A stretch of DNA of 64,000 nucleotides from Psychroflexus aurantiacus (GCF_010820555.1 NZ_JAAIKD010000004.1:186001-250000); one strand, 5' to 3'. Counted from the stretch's first letter, positions 1-15,913 are shown. Translations and numbers: made by a program. Notes: generated from the sequence alone by a model not told the origin.

Positions 1-461
1 CCAGTGCTTATAACACTCAAATTTTCGGTAGGTGCATTTAATGTGAATTGAAAACTACCCACATTGGTTAAGTAATCCTGTGTTTTTTTATCTCCTGTTC
101 CATTTTTTGCCTTAACAAGCATTCCTATTTCTACAATGTCGTTTGCATTGTAGAAGGTGGTAGGCGTCATCGTATACGAATAGGTGCCATCGCCATTGTC
201 TGTCATTTTCTGGGATTCACTGGAGTTCGTCCAATCTCCGTTTGTCGGAGAATCAGATTGTGTTCCACTGGAATTTTTATACCATGCCCATAAATAGACA
301 TCGGTGACTCCCCATATACCGGGATCTACATCTGAAACGCTAATGGTGATCTCTTCATTTTGTTCAAACGTTGATGGCGTGATTGTAAAGTTTGCATTTT
401 GAACTTGTGCAAAACTTATTATTGTAAAAAATAATGTCGCTAAAAGTAAAGTTCTTTTCAT
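1..461 (-). CDS. Secreted protein, N-terminal part; probable alpha-amylase of the starch locus (cut by window edge)
   Basis: An open minus-strand frame starts at the ATG complementary to 459-461 and runs off the left edge without a stop, so only about 153 residues are visible. It opens with a signal peptide (MKRTLLLATLFFTIISFAQ) and continues into a beta-rich domain containing DVYLWAWYK and DNGDGTYSYTMTPT, the sort of Ig/CBM-like module found in front of secreted flavobacterial GH13 amylases. It is the last visible gene of the susCDE block, 59 bp downstream of susE behind a hairpin. The amylase assignment is inferred from position and this N-terminal module; no catalytic residues are in the window. 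Another SusF-like binding protein is possible. Confidence 0.6.
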   Translation of the reverse strand, partial: MKRTLLLATLFFTIISFAQVQNANFTITPSTFEQNEEITISVSDVDPGIWGVTDVYLWAWYKNSSGTQSDSPTNGDWTNSSESQKMTDNGDGTYSYTMTPTTFYNANDIVEIGMLVKAKNGTGDKKTQDYLTNVGSFQFTLNAPTENLSVIST

Positions 462-478
462 GTTTTTTGGATATAAAA

Positions 479-503
479 AAGGCTATCCCAAAGAGATAGC
501 CTT
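479..503 (-). terminator. Hairpin between susE-like gene and downstream secreted protein gene
   Basis: AAGGCTATC and GATAGCCTT form a perfect 9-bp stem with a 7-nt loop. Read on the minus strand it is followed by a T-rich stretch. It may end or attenuate transcription after the susE-like gene, lowering expression of the next gene. Confidence 0.6.
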
Positions 504-520
504 AAATTTAATGTTGTCAT

Positions 521-1672
521 TTATTCTACTATTGCAATCAACATATAATTTCCAGTCAGGTCATTAAACCAAACTTCGTAAGTTCCAGCCGTAGTAGGGA
601 TATTAGGTCCATTTATACTTCCGTAACCTGAAAACTCAGTATTTCCACCCCAGTTTACTCCCCAGTCATCTTCTGCTCTAAATTTCACCTCTCCGTCGAA
701 AAGTGCAATCTCAGAGATGTACCAAATGTGTGGATCGAAGGTAGATTGTGTCATATCTATATCCTGATTCCAGCCTTCGTCAGTTCCGGTAGTTCCAAAG
801 CCTATAAGACCAACGGTGTTATAAGTTGCCGATCCTGCAGCATCAAAAGGAGCTATACTGTGCGTTTTGTTTTCGGTATCCACTTCCAGCGTGTAATAAC
901 CGTCACCATCAGCAATGGCGAATGCTCCAGGATCACCTCCTAAGTCTTCGCTGGTTTCAAGACTTCCGTCTTGCAGCCCCCATTGTGGTTGCCATGCACC
1001 TCTCTCTTCGAGTAATTTAAACTCTCCGTTTATAAATCTACCGGTATAAGTAAATACATTTTCATTATCCGGGTTCCTAACCATTGGGAAATTGTTGTTG
1101 TTATTGTCCCAGCCTGAGGCGACAGAACTACCCACTAGATATAAGTTAGGAAGAACTGGCAGTGGCTCTGGTCCGCCTGTAGAAATAATAGTCACCATAA
1201 GCGTGGTTACTTCTGAAGTAGTCTCAGGAGAGTTCTCTGCATTTTCAGTACCGATCTGAGCTCTTACGCGAAAGAAAAGCTCGCCGGTATCTGGATTTTC
1301 TGTCCCTGGATCATTATCAATTCCAGCGGCATCAGCTAAGCTTAATAGCTGTCCAACAGTTATGGCAGCCTGCTGATTTGTTGTTTCTGCCAAAACCACA
1401 GGTGTTGTAAATTCAAAATCAATTGAACCCTGTAGTTCATAAGTTACTGGGGTTGGCACTCCAAAATCAGGAGCTTCCCAGGTGAAACGTTCAGCATTGT
1501 TTTGAGCGATTAACGGACTCAATAAGTATTCACTTGAAAAATCGTTGGTAAACGAAATCTGTTCTGGTGGGGCTTGGGTAGTGAATTCGATTGTATCATC
1601 ATCACTACAAGCATTAAATGCAACTATTGCAAAAAACACCATCATCAATTTTAAAATTTTATTTTTCATCAT
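521..1672 (-). CDS. susE: SusE/SusF-like outer-membrane starch-binding lipoprotein
   Basis: A 383-residue surface lipoprotein that should bind starch or maltodextrin and present it to the SusCD pore. The N-terminus is a lipoprotein signal with lipobox Cys at residue 22 (IVAFNAC) followed by Ser-Asp-Asp-Asp, a surface-export-type acidic tail. The SusE domain covers roughly residues 30-165. Two SusF/SusE-type carbohydrate-binding modules follow, starting near LYLVGSSVASGWD and VGLIGFGTTGTDEGW, each rich in Trp and Asn. It lies 15 bp after susD in the same operon. The start could be either of two adjacent ATG codons. SusE versus SusF cannot be separated with confidence. Confidence 0.85.
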   Translation of the reverse strand: MMKNKILKLMMVFFAIVAFNACSDDDTIEFTTQAPPEQISFTNDFSSEYLLSPLIAQNNAERFTWEAPDFGVPTPVTYELQGSIDFEFTTPVVLAETTNQQAAITVGQLLSLADAAGIDNDPGTENPDTGELFFRVRAQIGTENAENSPETTSEVTTLMVTIISTGGPEPLPVLPNLYLVGSSVASGWDNNNNNFPMVRNPDNENVFTYTGRFINGEFKLLEERGAWQPQWGLQDGSLETSEDLGGDPGAFAIADGDGYYTLEVDTENKTHSIAPFDAAGSATYNTVGLIGFGTTGTDEGWNQDIDMTQSTFDPHIWYISEIALFDGEVKFRAEDDWGVNWGGNTEFSGYGSINGPNIPTTAGTYEVWFNDLTGNYMLIAIVE

Positions 1673-1687
1673 TTTTAGTATTTAATA

Positions 1688-3283
1688 TTAATAACCAGGG
1701 TTTTGTGTTAAATTTTGATTTGTAGCCAAACTCGCAGAAGGAATAGGATACAAGGCTCTGAATTCATCTAATGATGTTCCTGTACTTGGACCACCTTTGA
1801 AAGACCAGATGTATTGGTTTCCAGTATACAATCCGAAACGAATAAGATCCTGTCTTCTATGGCTTTCCCAGTATAATTCCCGAGAACGTTCATCAATTAT
1901 AAAGTCTAGGCTAAGCTGAGCAGAGCTTATATTCGCAGAGGTATTTCCAAAAGCTCTTTCTCTTAAAGCGTTTACGTAATCAACCGCCGTATTGAGATCG
2001 CCGCCGCCACCTCTCAAGTGAGCCTCCGCATACATCAGATAAGCATCTGCCAATCTGAACATTGGAAAATCCGTATCGGTAAAAAGCCTGTCAGACCCAA
2101 AACCTCCCGTTGAAGTTCTATTGGAGTACTTTGTTATGATGTAACCCGTATTGGGATCACTGATTTCAAGATTTATTGGACGATCTTCTGTGATCAGAGT
2201 ATTTCTGGAATCGTTATCATACAATGGATTTAGAATGAATTGTTCTGCAAATTCTGGTCTAACTCTAAAAAGACCGCCAAATCCGCCAGGATTCACTCCC
2301 AAGCTTTCTCCGTTTTGCTCCTGAGCGCCTACCTGACCTTGAATTAGGATGGTTGTACCTCCAAAGTTTTGGGTAGTCTGACCATCATTTACAATTGGAA
2401 AAATGATTTCGTTTTGTGCTCCATTGGTATTGTTATCGGCCATGAAATTATAAAGGTAATTATCAACTAACTGATAGCTTGCATTGATAACATCCTGAGA
2501 TCTGGACAAAGCCTCTGAGTATCTGGGAGTTCCTGTATACACTTCAGCATTCAGATAGATTTTTGCTAAAATCATATTGACAACGCCTTGATCAATTCTT
2601 GCGTATTCACCAGTATTTGCGGCGGGCAGATCATCAAAAGCTTCAAGGAGCAGGCCTTCAACCAAATCGAATAATTCAGTTCTGGACAATTCTTCACCCT
2701 GGATAAATCCAACCTCCATGGTTTCATCATAGTAAGGCGCCTTACCAAACATATCCATTAAATGATAATAGGACAGGGCTTTTAAAGCTTTGGCTTCAGC
2801 TCTGTAGGTTTGAATTTCCTCTGCAGAACCAATTCCTCTGGCCTGGAGTAGTTCATCTGTGGATTGTCTCAAAAATTCATTGGACAAGGCCACCGAAAAC
2901 ATGGCTCTGGAGTAAACTCCTCTTAGCAAAACATTCTCTGGCGAAGCTGAGTTTCTTTGAACGCCTCTAAGGCCTGGGTCATTTTCAAAAGTCCAAATAA
3001 CTTCATCCGTAGATAAGTTTTGTAAGTTAAATAAACCTCTCATATATTGTCCGGTTCCCGCATCTAGACCACCAATATTTGATCCGCCCGGATCGGTAAG
3101 AGAGGACAGGGATAAGTTGGCATAAACACCAGCCAAAGCTTGTTTATAGGCTTCTGCTGAGGTATACACTTCGTCTGCCAAAATTATGTTTGGATCGTTT
3201 ACACCAACATCCAGGTCAGATTCACATGAAGAAAACAGCAGTGTTCCTATAAATGTGAGTAGTATGTATTGTTTAAGTTTCAT
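1688..3283 (-). CDS. susD: SusD/RagB-family nutrient-binding outer-membrane lipoprotein
   Basis: A 531-residue SusD-family lipoprotein, the lid that delivers glycans to the SusC barrel. The signal peptide ends in a lipobox (GTLLFSSC) with Cys near residue 20. The body is the helical TPR-like SusD fold; the C-terminal RagB/SusD signature is recognisable in FIIDERSRELYWESHRRQDL and the ending ALYPIPSASLATNQNLTQNP. Length is normal for the family. It sits 11 bp downstream of susC on the same strand, the standard pairing. The clustered maltose enzymes identify the ligand as maltodextrin or starch by context only. Confidence 0.95.
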   Translation of the reverse strand: MKLKQYILLTFIGTLLFSSCESDLDVGVNDPNIILADEVYTSAEAYKQALAGVYANLSLSSLTDPGGSNIGGLDAGTGQYMRGLFNLQNLSTDEVIWTFENDPGLRGVQRNSASPENVLLRGVYSRAMFSVALSNEFLRQSTDELLQARGIGSAEEIQTYRAEAKALKALSYYHLMDMFGKAPYYDETMEVGFIQGEELSRTELFDLVEGLLLEAFDDLPAANTGEYARIDQGVVNMILAKIYLNAEVYTGTPRYSEALSRSQDVINASYQLVDNYLYNFMADNNTNGAQNEIIFPIVNDGQTTQNFGGTTILIQGQVGAQEQNGESLGVNPGGFGGLFRVRPEFAEQFILNPLYDNDSRNTLITEDRPINLEISDPNTGYIITKYSNRTSTGGFGSDRLFTDTDFPMFRLADAYLMYAEAHLRGGGGDLNTAVDYVNALRERAFGNTSANISSAQLSLDFIIDERSRELYWESHRRQDLIRFGLYTGNQYIWSFKGGPSTGTSLDEFRALYPIPSASLATNQNLTQNPGY

Positions 3284-3294
3284 AATTTAATTTT

Positions 3295-6210
3295 TTAAAA
3301 ATTATAATTCACACCAAGTAAGTAAGTTCTACCTCTAGGATATATTGTATTATCAATACCACCACTTCCTAGTTCCGGATCTATACCAGAATAGTCTGTG
3401 ATAATAAATGCATTTTGTAATCCCATCCAGAACCTCAGGCTTGTACTGTCTTTATTGAAATTTTCTAGAGTATAACCCAGCGTAATGTTATCCATTCTTA
3501 AGAAAGAGGCATCCTCTAAATAGAAATCGGATAAAATAACATCCGGTGTTCTTGCAAATCTGGTTTCTAGAACTTGTACTGGTAAATTGTTCGGCGCAGC
3601 TAAATCTAAATTTCCAAGTTGAGCTCTGGAAGAATTCACATTATTGTAAATTTCTCCACCAATGCTTGCTCTCAAGTTAAAATTGAAGTCAAAATTTTTA
3701 TAAGTCAGGTTAGACTGAAAGCCCATCAGCACATCTGCCTGTCCGTTTCCAGACACATAACGGTCTCTGTCGTCTATAGTACCATCTCCATTTATATCTG
3801 CATAGGCACCTTCAATAGGTTGTCCAGACTGATCGTACAATTGTGCATAGGTAAAAAACGAATTTGGCCATTCACCTTCTCTTTGCACCTGAATAGTATT
3901 CCCTGTTCCACCTGAAATGCCACCAACAAAAATATCCTGACCGAAGGCTAAACGCGTTATTTCTCTATCGAAAGCTGTGAAATTATAATTCACATTCCAA
4001 TTTAAATCATCCTGTCTGATGACATTATAATCCAGGTTAACTTCAACACCCTTTGAAACGAATTCGCCTATGTTTTGAAATCCCTGGTTAGAAAAGTTAG
4101 CTCCATCCGGAACCGGTACAAAGGATAACAAGTCATCAGCAGTCCTCTCAAACACATCTACCGAACCGGAAATTCTATCATCAAAAAAGGCAAAATCCAG
4201 TCCTAAATTGATTTCTGTTAATATCTCCCAGCTAATATTTGGATTGGTATATAAAGGCTGTAGAGGGACAATAGGATTATTTCCAAACCTGTATTGCTGG
4301 TTAGATAAACCTCGTTGATATCGGCTTAAATAATCAGTTGTAGAGGAAATATCCTGTTGACCAAGCTGTCCCCAGCCTGCTCTTACTTTTAAGTTACTAA
4401 TAACCTGACTGTCTTTTAAAAAATCTTCTTCACTTATTTGCCAGGCTCCAGAAACAGATGGAAAATATTCGATTCGGTTCTCTGGATTAAACTTTGATAC
4501 ACCATCGCGTCTGATAGACCCATTTATATAGTATTTCTCTTTAAAGCTTAAGTTGGCTCTACCGAAATATCCTATAAAGACAACATCATCCGCCACCGTT
4601 GTTCTGGGACCCTGGGCATTCGGATCTAAAATTTCACCAGTTGTGAAACTTTCAGATTCAAATTTTTGATAGGAATACCCAGCGGTTAATTTCACGCCAA
4701 AGTCTCCGTAATTATCGTCAAAAATGAAATAAGCATCTGCAGAGGTATTGGTTCTTTTTTGTGAATATCTGGATTCATTTCCGATAAACTCACCCTGCTC
4801 CGCATTTACACCCAAAGCACTTGTTCGAGGTCTGGAAAATGACCCCCCACTTTCAGTTCTGTCAATACCTAAATTGGTTACGAAACTTAAGGCTGGTAAA
4901 AAATGAAATTTATAATCTAAATTCAGGTTTCCAAAGAATCGATCGGCATTACTCACATTTTGGGTTTGCAATAATTCCGCTACAGGGTTTCTTGGCACGT
5001 TCGAGGATGCAGAGCCATCGTTATCTCTAAATTCAAAAAAACCACCATAAGGAGAACTAGGATCTCTAACAGGTTGTGTAGGATCAAATGCAATTGCACT
5101 TCCTTCTACTCCTGATGCGAATCTGTTGTCCACGTTACTGTAATTGGCATTTAAACCCACTTTCAAATGATCGTCAAAAAGTCTTGGATTTATGGACAAT
5201 GAAGCCGTAGTTCTGTCAAACTTAGACGTTCTTCTTAAACCCTGCTGATCCGATCGGTTTAAGGATAAACGCGTTGGGATTTCTCCAAATAATGCACCAC
5301 GTGCGCTAAAGTTGATGTCAGATGACTTTGCCTGTCTATAGATCTCATCCTGCCAGTTGGTATTAGCTTCTCCAAGTTCGTCCTGGCGATCTGGAAAGTT
5401 ATCCTCTACCAGGCTTCTAAACTGTGAAGCATTTAGGACATCTATAGTGTTATCAATAGTCGTTAGGTTCTGCTGCACATCCAAAGTTACATTGAGTTCG
5501 CCTCTACCTTTTTTGGTATTGATGATAATAACTCCTCCGGCTGCTCTAATACCATAGATGGCAGATGCAGAAGCATCTTTTAATACCGAAAACGATTCAA
5601 TATCATTCGGATTGATAGAAGATAAGACAGATCGTGTTCCAGCTGCAGTCTCATTGTTTAATGGTAAACCATCAAGTACAATTAAAGGAGCATTACTGGC
5701 ATTGAAGGAAGAACCGCCACGAATTGTAATTTCAGAACCAGAACCAGGACCACCGCCTTTGGTTACTGACAGACCAGGTACACGACCTTGTATAAGACTT
5801 TCTGAAGTTACAATATTTCCCTTATTAAAATCTTTTTCGGTCACAGAGGCTACAGAACCAGAGATGGATTTTACGCTCTGATCACCATAACCAACAACCA
5901 CAACTTCCTTAAGTGCTTCCGCATCTTCAACCATCGATACATCAATCCTTGTGTTATTTCCATTAAATACAATGTCCTGGGTTCTATAACCTATGTAAGA
6001 AAAAGATAAAGTTTCACCTTTTTCTAAATCGATTGAGTAGTTCCCGTCAAAATCGGTTGTTGTCCCTTTTGTAGTATTTTTAACTAAAATGTTAACACCG
6101 GGTATTGGCATACCGTTGTTATTCACAACAGTCCCGCTTACTGTGGACTGGGCAAAAATACTTATAGGTAAAAGCATTAGCAACAAACCTAAAAGTTTAA
6201 TTGTTCGCAT
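3295..6210 (-). CDS. susC: SusC-family TonB-dependent outer-membrane transporter
   Basis: A 971-residue SusC/RagA transporter for TonB-powered uptake of maltodextrins. It has a signal peptide (residues 1-20, ending SIFAQ), a carboxypeptidase-D-like domain at about 22-105 (NGMPIPGVNILVKNT, TDFDGNYSIDL), a TonB-box-like stretch (EVVVVGYG) near 105, a plug domain at about 115-235 with GGSSFNASNAPLIVLDG, and a beta-barrel ending in GVNYNF with terminal Phe. First gene of the minus-strand block, transcribed away from the LacI regulator. Its leader holds the candidate operator described at 6291-6321. Length is typical for SusC. Confidence 0.97.
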   Translation of the reverse strand: MRTIKLLGLLLMLLPISIFAQSTVSGTVVNNNGMPIPGVNILVKNTTKGTTTDFDGNYSIDLEKGETLSFSYIGYRTQDIVFNGNNTRIDVSMVEDAEALKEVVVVGYGDQSVKSISGSVASVTEKDFNKGNIVTSESLIQGRVPGLSVTKGGGPGSGSEITIRGGSSFNASNAPLIVLDGLPLNNETAAGTRSVLSSINPNDIESFSVLKDASASAIYGIRAAGGVIIINTKKGRGELNVTLDVQQNLTTIDNTIDVLNASQFRSLVEDNFPDRQDELGEANTNWQDEIYRQAKSSDINFSARGALFGEIPTRLSLNRSDQQGLRRTSKFDRTTASLSINPRLFDDHLKVGLNANYSNVDNRFASGVEGSAIAFDPTQPVRDPSSPYGGFFEFRDNDGSASSNVPRNPVAELLQTQNVSNADRFFGNLNLDYKFHFLPALSFVTNLGIDRTESGGSFSRPRTSALGVNAEQGEFIGNESRYSQKRTNTSADAYFIFDDNYGDFGVKLTAGYSYQKFESESFTTGEILDPNAQGPRTTVADDVVFIGYFGRANLSFKEKYYINGSIRRDGVSKFNPENRIEYFPSVSGAWQISEEDFLKDSQVISNLKVRAGWGQLGQQDISSTTDYLSRYQRGLSNQQYRFGNNPIVPLQPLYTNPNISWEILTEINLGLDFAFFDDRISGSVDVFERTADDLLSFVPVPDGANFSNQGFQNIGEFVSKGVEVNLDYNVIRQDDLNWNVNYNFTAFDREITRLAFGQDIFVGGISGGTGNTIQVQREGEWPNSFFTYAQLYDQSGQPIEGAYADINGDGTIDDRDRYVSGNGQADVLMGFQSNLTYKNFDFNFNLRASIGGEIYNNVNSSRAQLGNLDLAAPNNLPVQVLETRFARTPDVILSDFYLEDASFLRMDNITLGYTLENFNKDSTSLRFWMGLQNAFIITDYSGIDPELGSGGIDNTIYPRGRTYLLGVNYNF

Positions 6211-6290
6211 AGAGATTTTTTTTGTGTTAGTAATGAGTTATATTTTTACTTCCAGAGTTAAAATTATGTAAACTTATCTCAATAACCTTA

Positions 6291-6321
6291 GCTACACGTC
6301 AGCTACAACGTTTTCGTGTTG
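6291..6321. promoter_or_regulatory. Tandem GCTACA repeat plus imperfect palindrome in the susC-lacI divergent region
   Basis: GCTACACGT at 6291 and GCTACAACG at 6302 form an 11-bp-period tandem, followed by CAACG-tttt-CGTGTTG (6306-6321), whose outer CAAC/GTTG arms are symmetric. A central CG and an approximate dyad between susC and a divergent LacI-family gene are what a LacI-type operator looks like. No binding data; assignment is inference. Confidence 0.35.
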
Positions 6322-6405
6322 ATAACTTTTTATTTTTTTCACTTTTTTAGGTCAATATTGAAGAATTGTTTATTTTGAAGCAATAATTTATCCTTATAAT
6401 TGAAG

Positions 6406-7449
6406 ATGAAACAAAAACCGACACTAAAAGTTATTGCCAAGGAGCTTGATGTCTCTGTATCTACTGTGTCCAAAGCCTTAAGGGATAGCAAGGAAATAGG
6501 AGAGGAAACCAAAAACAAAGTCAAGGCTTTCGCTAAGCTCTATAATTACAGACCCAATAATATTGCCTTAAGCCTTAAAAATAAGAAAACAAAAACTTTG
6601 GGAGTTATTATTCCGGAAATTGTTCATCACTTTTTCACCACCGTTATTTCGGGGATCGAGCATTATGCCAATGACAAAGGTTACAATGTTATTGTAGGAC
6701 TTTCCAATGAATCCTTTAAAAAAGAAGTCATCAACCTTGAAATGCTGGCCAACGGGAGTATTGATGGATTCATCATTTCAGTAGCCAAGGAAACCCTTTC
6801 GGTCAAAGATTATCATCACCTGTCCGAAACCATAGATCAGGGGATACCTATAGTCATGTTCGACAGGGTCATCGATGAAATTGATTGCGATAAAGTCATT
6901 GTTGACGATGTAAAAACCTCAGAAAAAGCGGTTAGGAAATTGATAAGCAGTGGCTGTAAACAAATAGGTATTATCAGTACCAAAGATTACGTTAGCGTGG
7001 GCAGACTTAGGACTGAAGGCTATAAAAACGCCTTAGAATCTAAAGGCATTGAAGTTGACACAAATTTGATTTTAAAAATCGATGATAAATTTAATTCAGA
7101 TGACAACCTGGAGTTTCTTGAACAGCAGATTCATGATTATTTTGAAAAGAATACGGTGGATGGTCTCTTTGCCGTGAACGAACTTTATGCCATTACGGCC
7201 ATGAAAGTCGCCAGGCAGAAAGGCCTGAGCATTCCGAATGATCTTCAAATTATCGGATTTACAGACGGAGTGCTTTCAAAGCATGCCTATCCGCCACTCA
7301 CTACGATAAGTCAGCATGGCTTTGAAATGGGCGAAGAAGCCGCCAAACTTCTTATTGAACGTTTGGAAAATACCAATGATGATGAAGAACCTTTTAAAAC
7401 CACAATCGTGAAAACGGATATAATCGACAGGGAAACTACAAAATTGTAG
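6406..7449 (+). CDS. LacI/GalR-family transcriptional regulator of the maltodextrin locus
   Basis: A 347-residue LacI-family repressor or activator. The N-terminal helix-turn-helix is clear at residues ~5-30 (TLKVIAKELDVSVSTVSKAL), followed by the hinge region (LYNYRPNNIALSLK) and a periplasmic-binding-protein-like effector domain with typical landmarks (TLGVIIPEI near residue 62, GLFAVNEL, GFTDG). ATG at 6406 is preferred to the in-frame TTG at 6400 because the family starts just before the HTH. It is divergent from susC and immediately upstream of the catabolic block, so it most likely senses maltose or a derivative and controls both. The exact effector and sign of regulation are not visible. 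Confidence 0.93.
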   Translation: MKQKPTLKVIAKELDVSVSTVSKALRDSKEIGEETKNKVKAFAKLYNYRPNNIALSLKNKKTKTLGVIIPEIVHHFFTTVISGIEHYANDKGYNVIVGLSNESFKKEVINLEMLANGSIDGFIISVAKETLSVKDYHHLSETIDQGIPIVMFDRVIDEIDCDKVIVDDVKTSEKAVRKLISSGCKQIGIISTKDYVSVGRLRTEGYKNALESKGIEVDTNLILKIDDKFNSDDNLEFLEQQIHDYFEKNTVDGLFAVNELYAITAMKVARQKGLSIPNDLQIIGFTDGVLSKHAYPPLTTISQHGFEMGEEAAKLLIERLENTNDDEEPFKTTIVKTDIIDRETTKL

Positions 7450-7473
7450 AACTTAAAAATTTAAATATATTTG
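7445..7473 (+). promoter_or_regulatory. Bacteroidota-type promoter for the maltose catabolic operon
   Basis: TATATTTG at 7466-7473 matches the Bacteroidota -7 consensus TAnnTTTG, and a TTG lies 18 bp upstream at 7445-7447, near the expected -33 spacing. It would start transcripts about 78 nt before the transporter ATG. Confidence 0.55.
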
Positions 7474-7530
7474 CAGAAAACAAGGCTATATTTTTACTTC
7501 CATTAGATAGGCTTTGTTTATTATAAGCTT

Positions 7531-7557
7531 ATCGTTTTAATTTATAAATTAAACGAT
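7531..7557. promoter_or_regulatory. Inverted repeat abutting the transporter start codon (candidate LacI operator or translational switch)
   Basis: ATCGTTT...AAACGAT with an inner TAATTTA/TAAATTA pair makes a near-perfect dyad that ends exactly one base before the ATG at 7558. The left arm ATCGTTTTA recurs upstream of pfkA at 17448-17456. It lies downstream of the predicted start site, where a bound repressor could block elongation; as RNA it could mask the start codon. Confidence 0.45.
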
Positions 7558-8934
7558 ATGCAAAAAAGAAAATTAGGAATATTAGAAATTTGGAACCTCA
7601 GTTTCGGATTTCTAGGTATCCAAATGGGCTTTGCTTTACAAAATGCTAATGCAAGCCGAATTCTGCAAAATTTTGGAGCTGATGTACATCAACTTTCATG
7701 GTTTTGGATTATAGCACCACTTATGGGGCTTATAGTGCAGCCTATAGTTGGACATTACAGTGATAAGACCTGGACAAAGCTGGGCCGTAGACGTCCCTAT
7801 TTTTTGATAGGCGCTCTTTTGGCTTCTGTGGGTTTGATTTTAATGCCTCAAGCCGATATATTTATTGCTTTTTTGCCTGCCCTATGGGTGGGAGCAGGAA
7901 TGCTGATGATAATGGATGCCTCCTTCAATATTGCGATGGAGCCTTTCAGGGCCTTAGTAGCTGATAATCTCCCCTCAGAACAAAGAACATTAGGCTTCAG
8001 TATTCAAACTGTTATTATTGGCATTGGTGCTGTTATTGGTTCCTTTTTACCCTATATCTTAAGCAATTTTTTTGGAATTTCAAATAAAGCTCCAGAAGGG
8101 ACTGTTCCAGATCATCTGGTCTACTCTTTTATTGTAGGGGCGATCATTCTTATAGGTTCCATACTGATAACGGTTTTTACGACAGAGGAGTATTCTCCAG
8201 AAGAGATGAGAGCTATAGAAGCTGAAAAATCAAAGAAAATAGACCAAATAGATATCGTAGAAAAGGAATCAAGACTAAAAGATATTTTTTCGGATTTTGC
8301 AAAAATGCCAGAAACCATGAAGCAGTTAAGCTGGGTTCAGTTTTTCTCATGGTTTGGCTTGTTTGGCATGTGGGTATTTACTACACCAGCCATAGCTCAA
8401 CATTTTTACAATTTACCTCCGTCAGACTCTAGCAGCATTGCTTATAACGAAGCTGGAGACTGGGTAGGTGTACTCTTTGGTATTTACAACTTCGTGTCGG
8501 TTTTTGTTGCATTGTCCCTGCCTAAAATTGCGAAATACATCGGCAGAAAACGAACCCATGCTGCTGCATTAGGTATTGGAGGATTTGGCTTAGTTTCTAT
8601 CTATTTCATGCCAAATCAAGATTGGCTAATCCTGTCCATGATTGGAATAGGAGTTGCATGGGCGAGCATATTGGCTATGCCGTATGCTATTTTGGCTGGA
8701 GCAATAAACCCGAAAAAAATGGGTGTTTATATGGGGATTTTTAATTTCTTCATCGTCATCCCTCAAATTATTAATGCCCTGATAGGAGGACCTCTGGTTA
8801 AATATGTGTATGGTGACCAGGCAATTTTCGCCCTTGTTACAGCAGGTGTAAGCTTGCTTTTAGCTGCAGTATTGGTTGTTAAAGTAAAAGATGAAGACGA
8901 TAAAACTTTAGAAAATGATGAAATCACAATTTAA
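7558..8934 (+). CDS. MFS sugar transporter, SLC45/GPH-like (probable maltose permease)
   Basis: A 458-residue inner-membrane major-facilitator protein with about twelve hydrophobic segments and a central cytosolic loop (residues ~215-250, rich in Glu/Lys). The loop after TM2 reads SDKTWTKLGRRRPYFLIG; the RxGRRRP signature is characteristic of plant sucrose transporters, SLC45 and bacterial maltose permeases. First gene of the catabolic operon, so it should import maltose and short maltodextrins made in the periplasm by the GH97/GH13 enzymes. Substrate is inferred from context. Its 3' end overlaps pgmB by 20 bp, suggesting translational coupling. Confidence 0.88.
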   Translation: MQKRKLGILEIWNLSFGFLGIQMGFALQNANASRILQNFGADVHQLSWFWIIAPLMGLIVQPIVGHYSDKTWTKLGRRRPYFLIGALLASVGLILMPQADIFIAFLPALWVGAGMLMIMDASFNIAMEPFRALVADNLPSEQRTLGFSIQTVIIGIGAVIGSFLPYILSNFFGISNKAPEGTVPDHLVYSFIVGAIILIGSILITVFTTEEYSPEEMRAIEAEKSKKIDQIDIVEKESRLKDIFSDFAKMPETMKQLSWVQFFSWFGLFGMWVFTTPAIAQHFYNLPPSDSSSIAYNEAGDWVGVLFGIYNFVSVFVALSLPKIAKYIGRKRTHAAALGIGGFGLVSIYFMPNQDWLILSMIGIGVAWASILAMPYAILAGAINPKKMGVYMGIFNFFIVIPQIINALIGGPLVKYVYGDQAIFALVTAGVSLLLAAVLVVKVKDEDDKTLENDEITI

Positions 8935-9589
8935 AAAGGCATTTATATTCGATCTCGATGGAGTCATCGTGGATACCGCAAAATTTCACTTTTTAGCCTG
9001 GAAAAACCTGGCTGAATCTTTAGAGGTCTCTTTTTCTGAAGAAGAAAATGAACAGCTTAAAGGGGTGTCAAGAATTAACTCGCTACAGAAAATTCTGGAA
9101 TGGGGTAACAAAAGCATTTCTGAAGATAAATTCAATAGCCTGATGGCTCAAAAAAATGAAGAGTATTTGGCTTTTGTAGACCGGATGTCCCCAGAAGACA
9201 TATTACCAGGTGTTTTGGAGACCTTAACGTATTTGAAAGAAAACAATTACCCCATTGCCCTCGGCTCTGCCAGTAAAAACGCCAGACACATTTTAACCAA
9301 AGTTGGGCTTACTTCTTATTTTGACCATATTGTTGATGGCAACGAGGTTTCGAAAGCCAAGCCCGACCCCGAAGTATTCCTAAAAGGTTGTGAGCTTCTG
9401 GGGGTTGAACCCGAGCAGGCTATTGTTTTTGAAGATTCTCAGGCGGGAATTAAGGCTGCAAATACAGCGCACATGCTTAGCGTAGGTATAGGAGACAAAG
9501 CCGTGCTTAGCGAAGCTGACTTTAATTTTGAAGGCTTTACAGAACTCACTGAAGACACCTTAAAGACTCTGACCAATTTCAAGAAATAA
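8915..9589 (+). CDS. pgmB: Beta-phosphoglucomutase
   Basis: A 224-residue HAD-superfamily phosphatase-like mutase that converts beta-D-glucose-1-phosphate to glucose-6-phosphate. Visible motifs: catalytic FDLDG with the two Asp near residues 13-15, the cap-domain segment following VDTAKFHF, motif II GSASKNA, the Lys of motif III in KAKPDP and motif IV FEDSQAGI. The start may be either of two consecutive ATG codons at 8915/8918 inside the transporter gene. It sits directly before the GH65 phosphorylase, which produces its substrate; this adjacency is the standard one for maltose phosphorylase systems and makes the assignment firm. Confidence 0.95.
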   Translation: MMKSQFKKAFIFDLDGVIVDTAKFHFLAWKNLAESLEVSFSEEENEQLKGVSRINSLQKILEWGNKSISEDKFNSLMAQKNEEYLAFVDRMSPEDILPGVLETLTYLKENNYPIALGSASKNARHILTKVGLTSYFDHIVDGNEVSKAKPDPEVFLKGCELLGVEPEQAIVFEDSQAGIKAANTAHMLSVGIGDKAVLSEADFNFEGFTELTEDTLKTLTNFKK

Positions 9590-9610
9590 AAATATTTTAA
9601 AAAGACAATA

Positions 9611-15913
<6,303 letters not shown>

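Noticed and set aside
6291-6310. Third integration site or att remnant at the susC promoter
   Set aside because: Only the short tandem is shared; no tRNA, integrase or repeat border is nearby.
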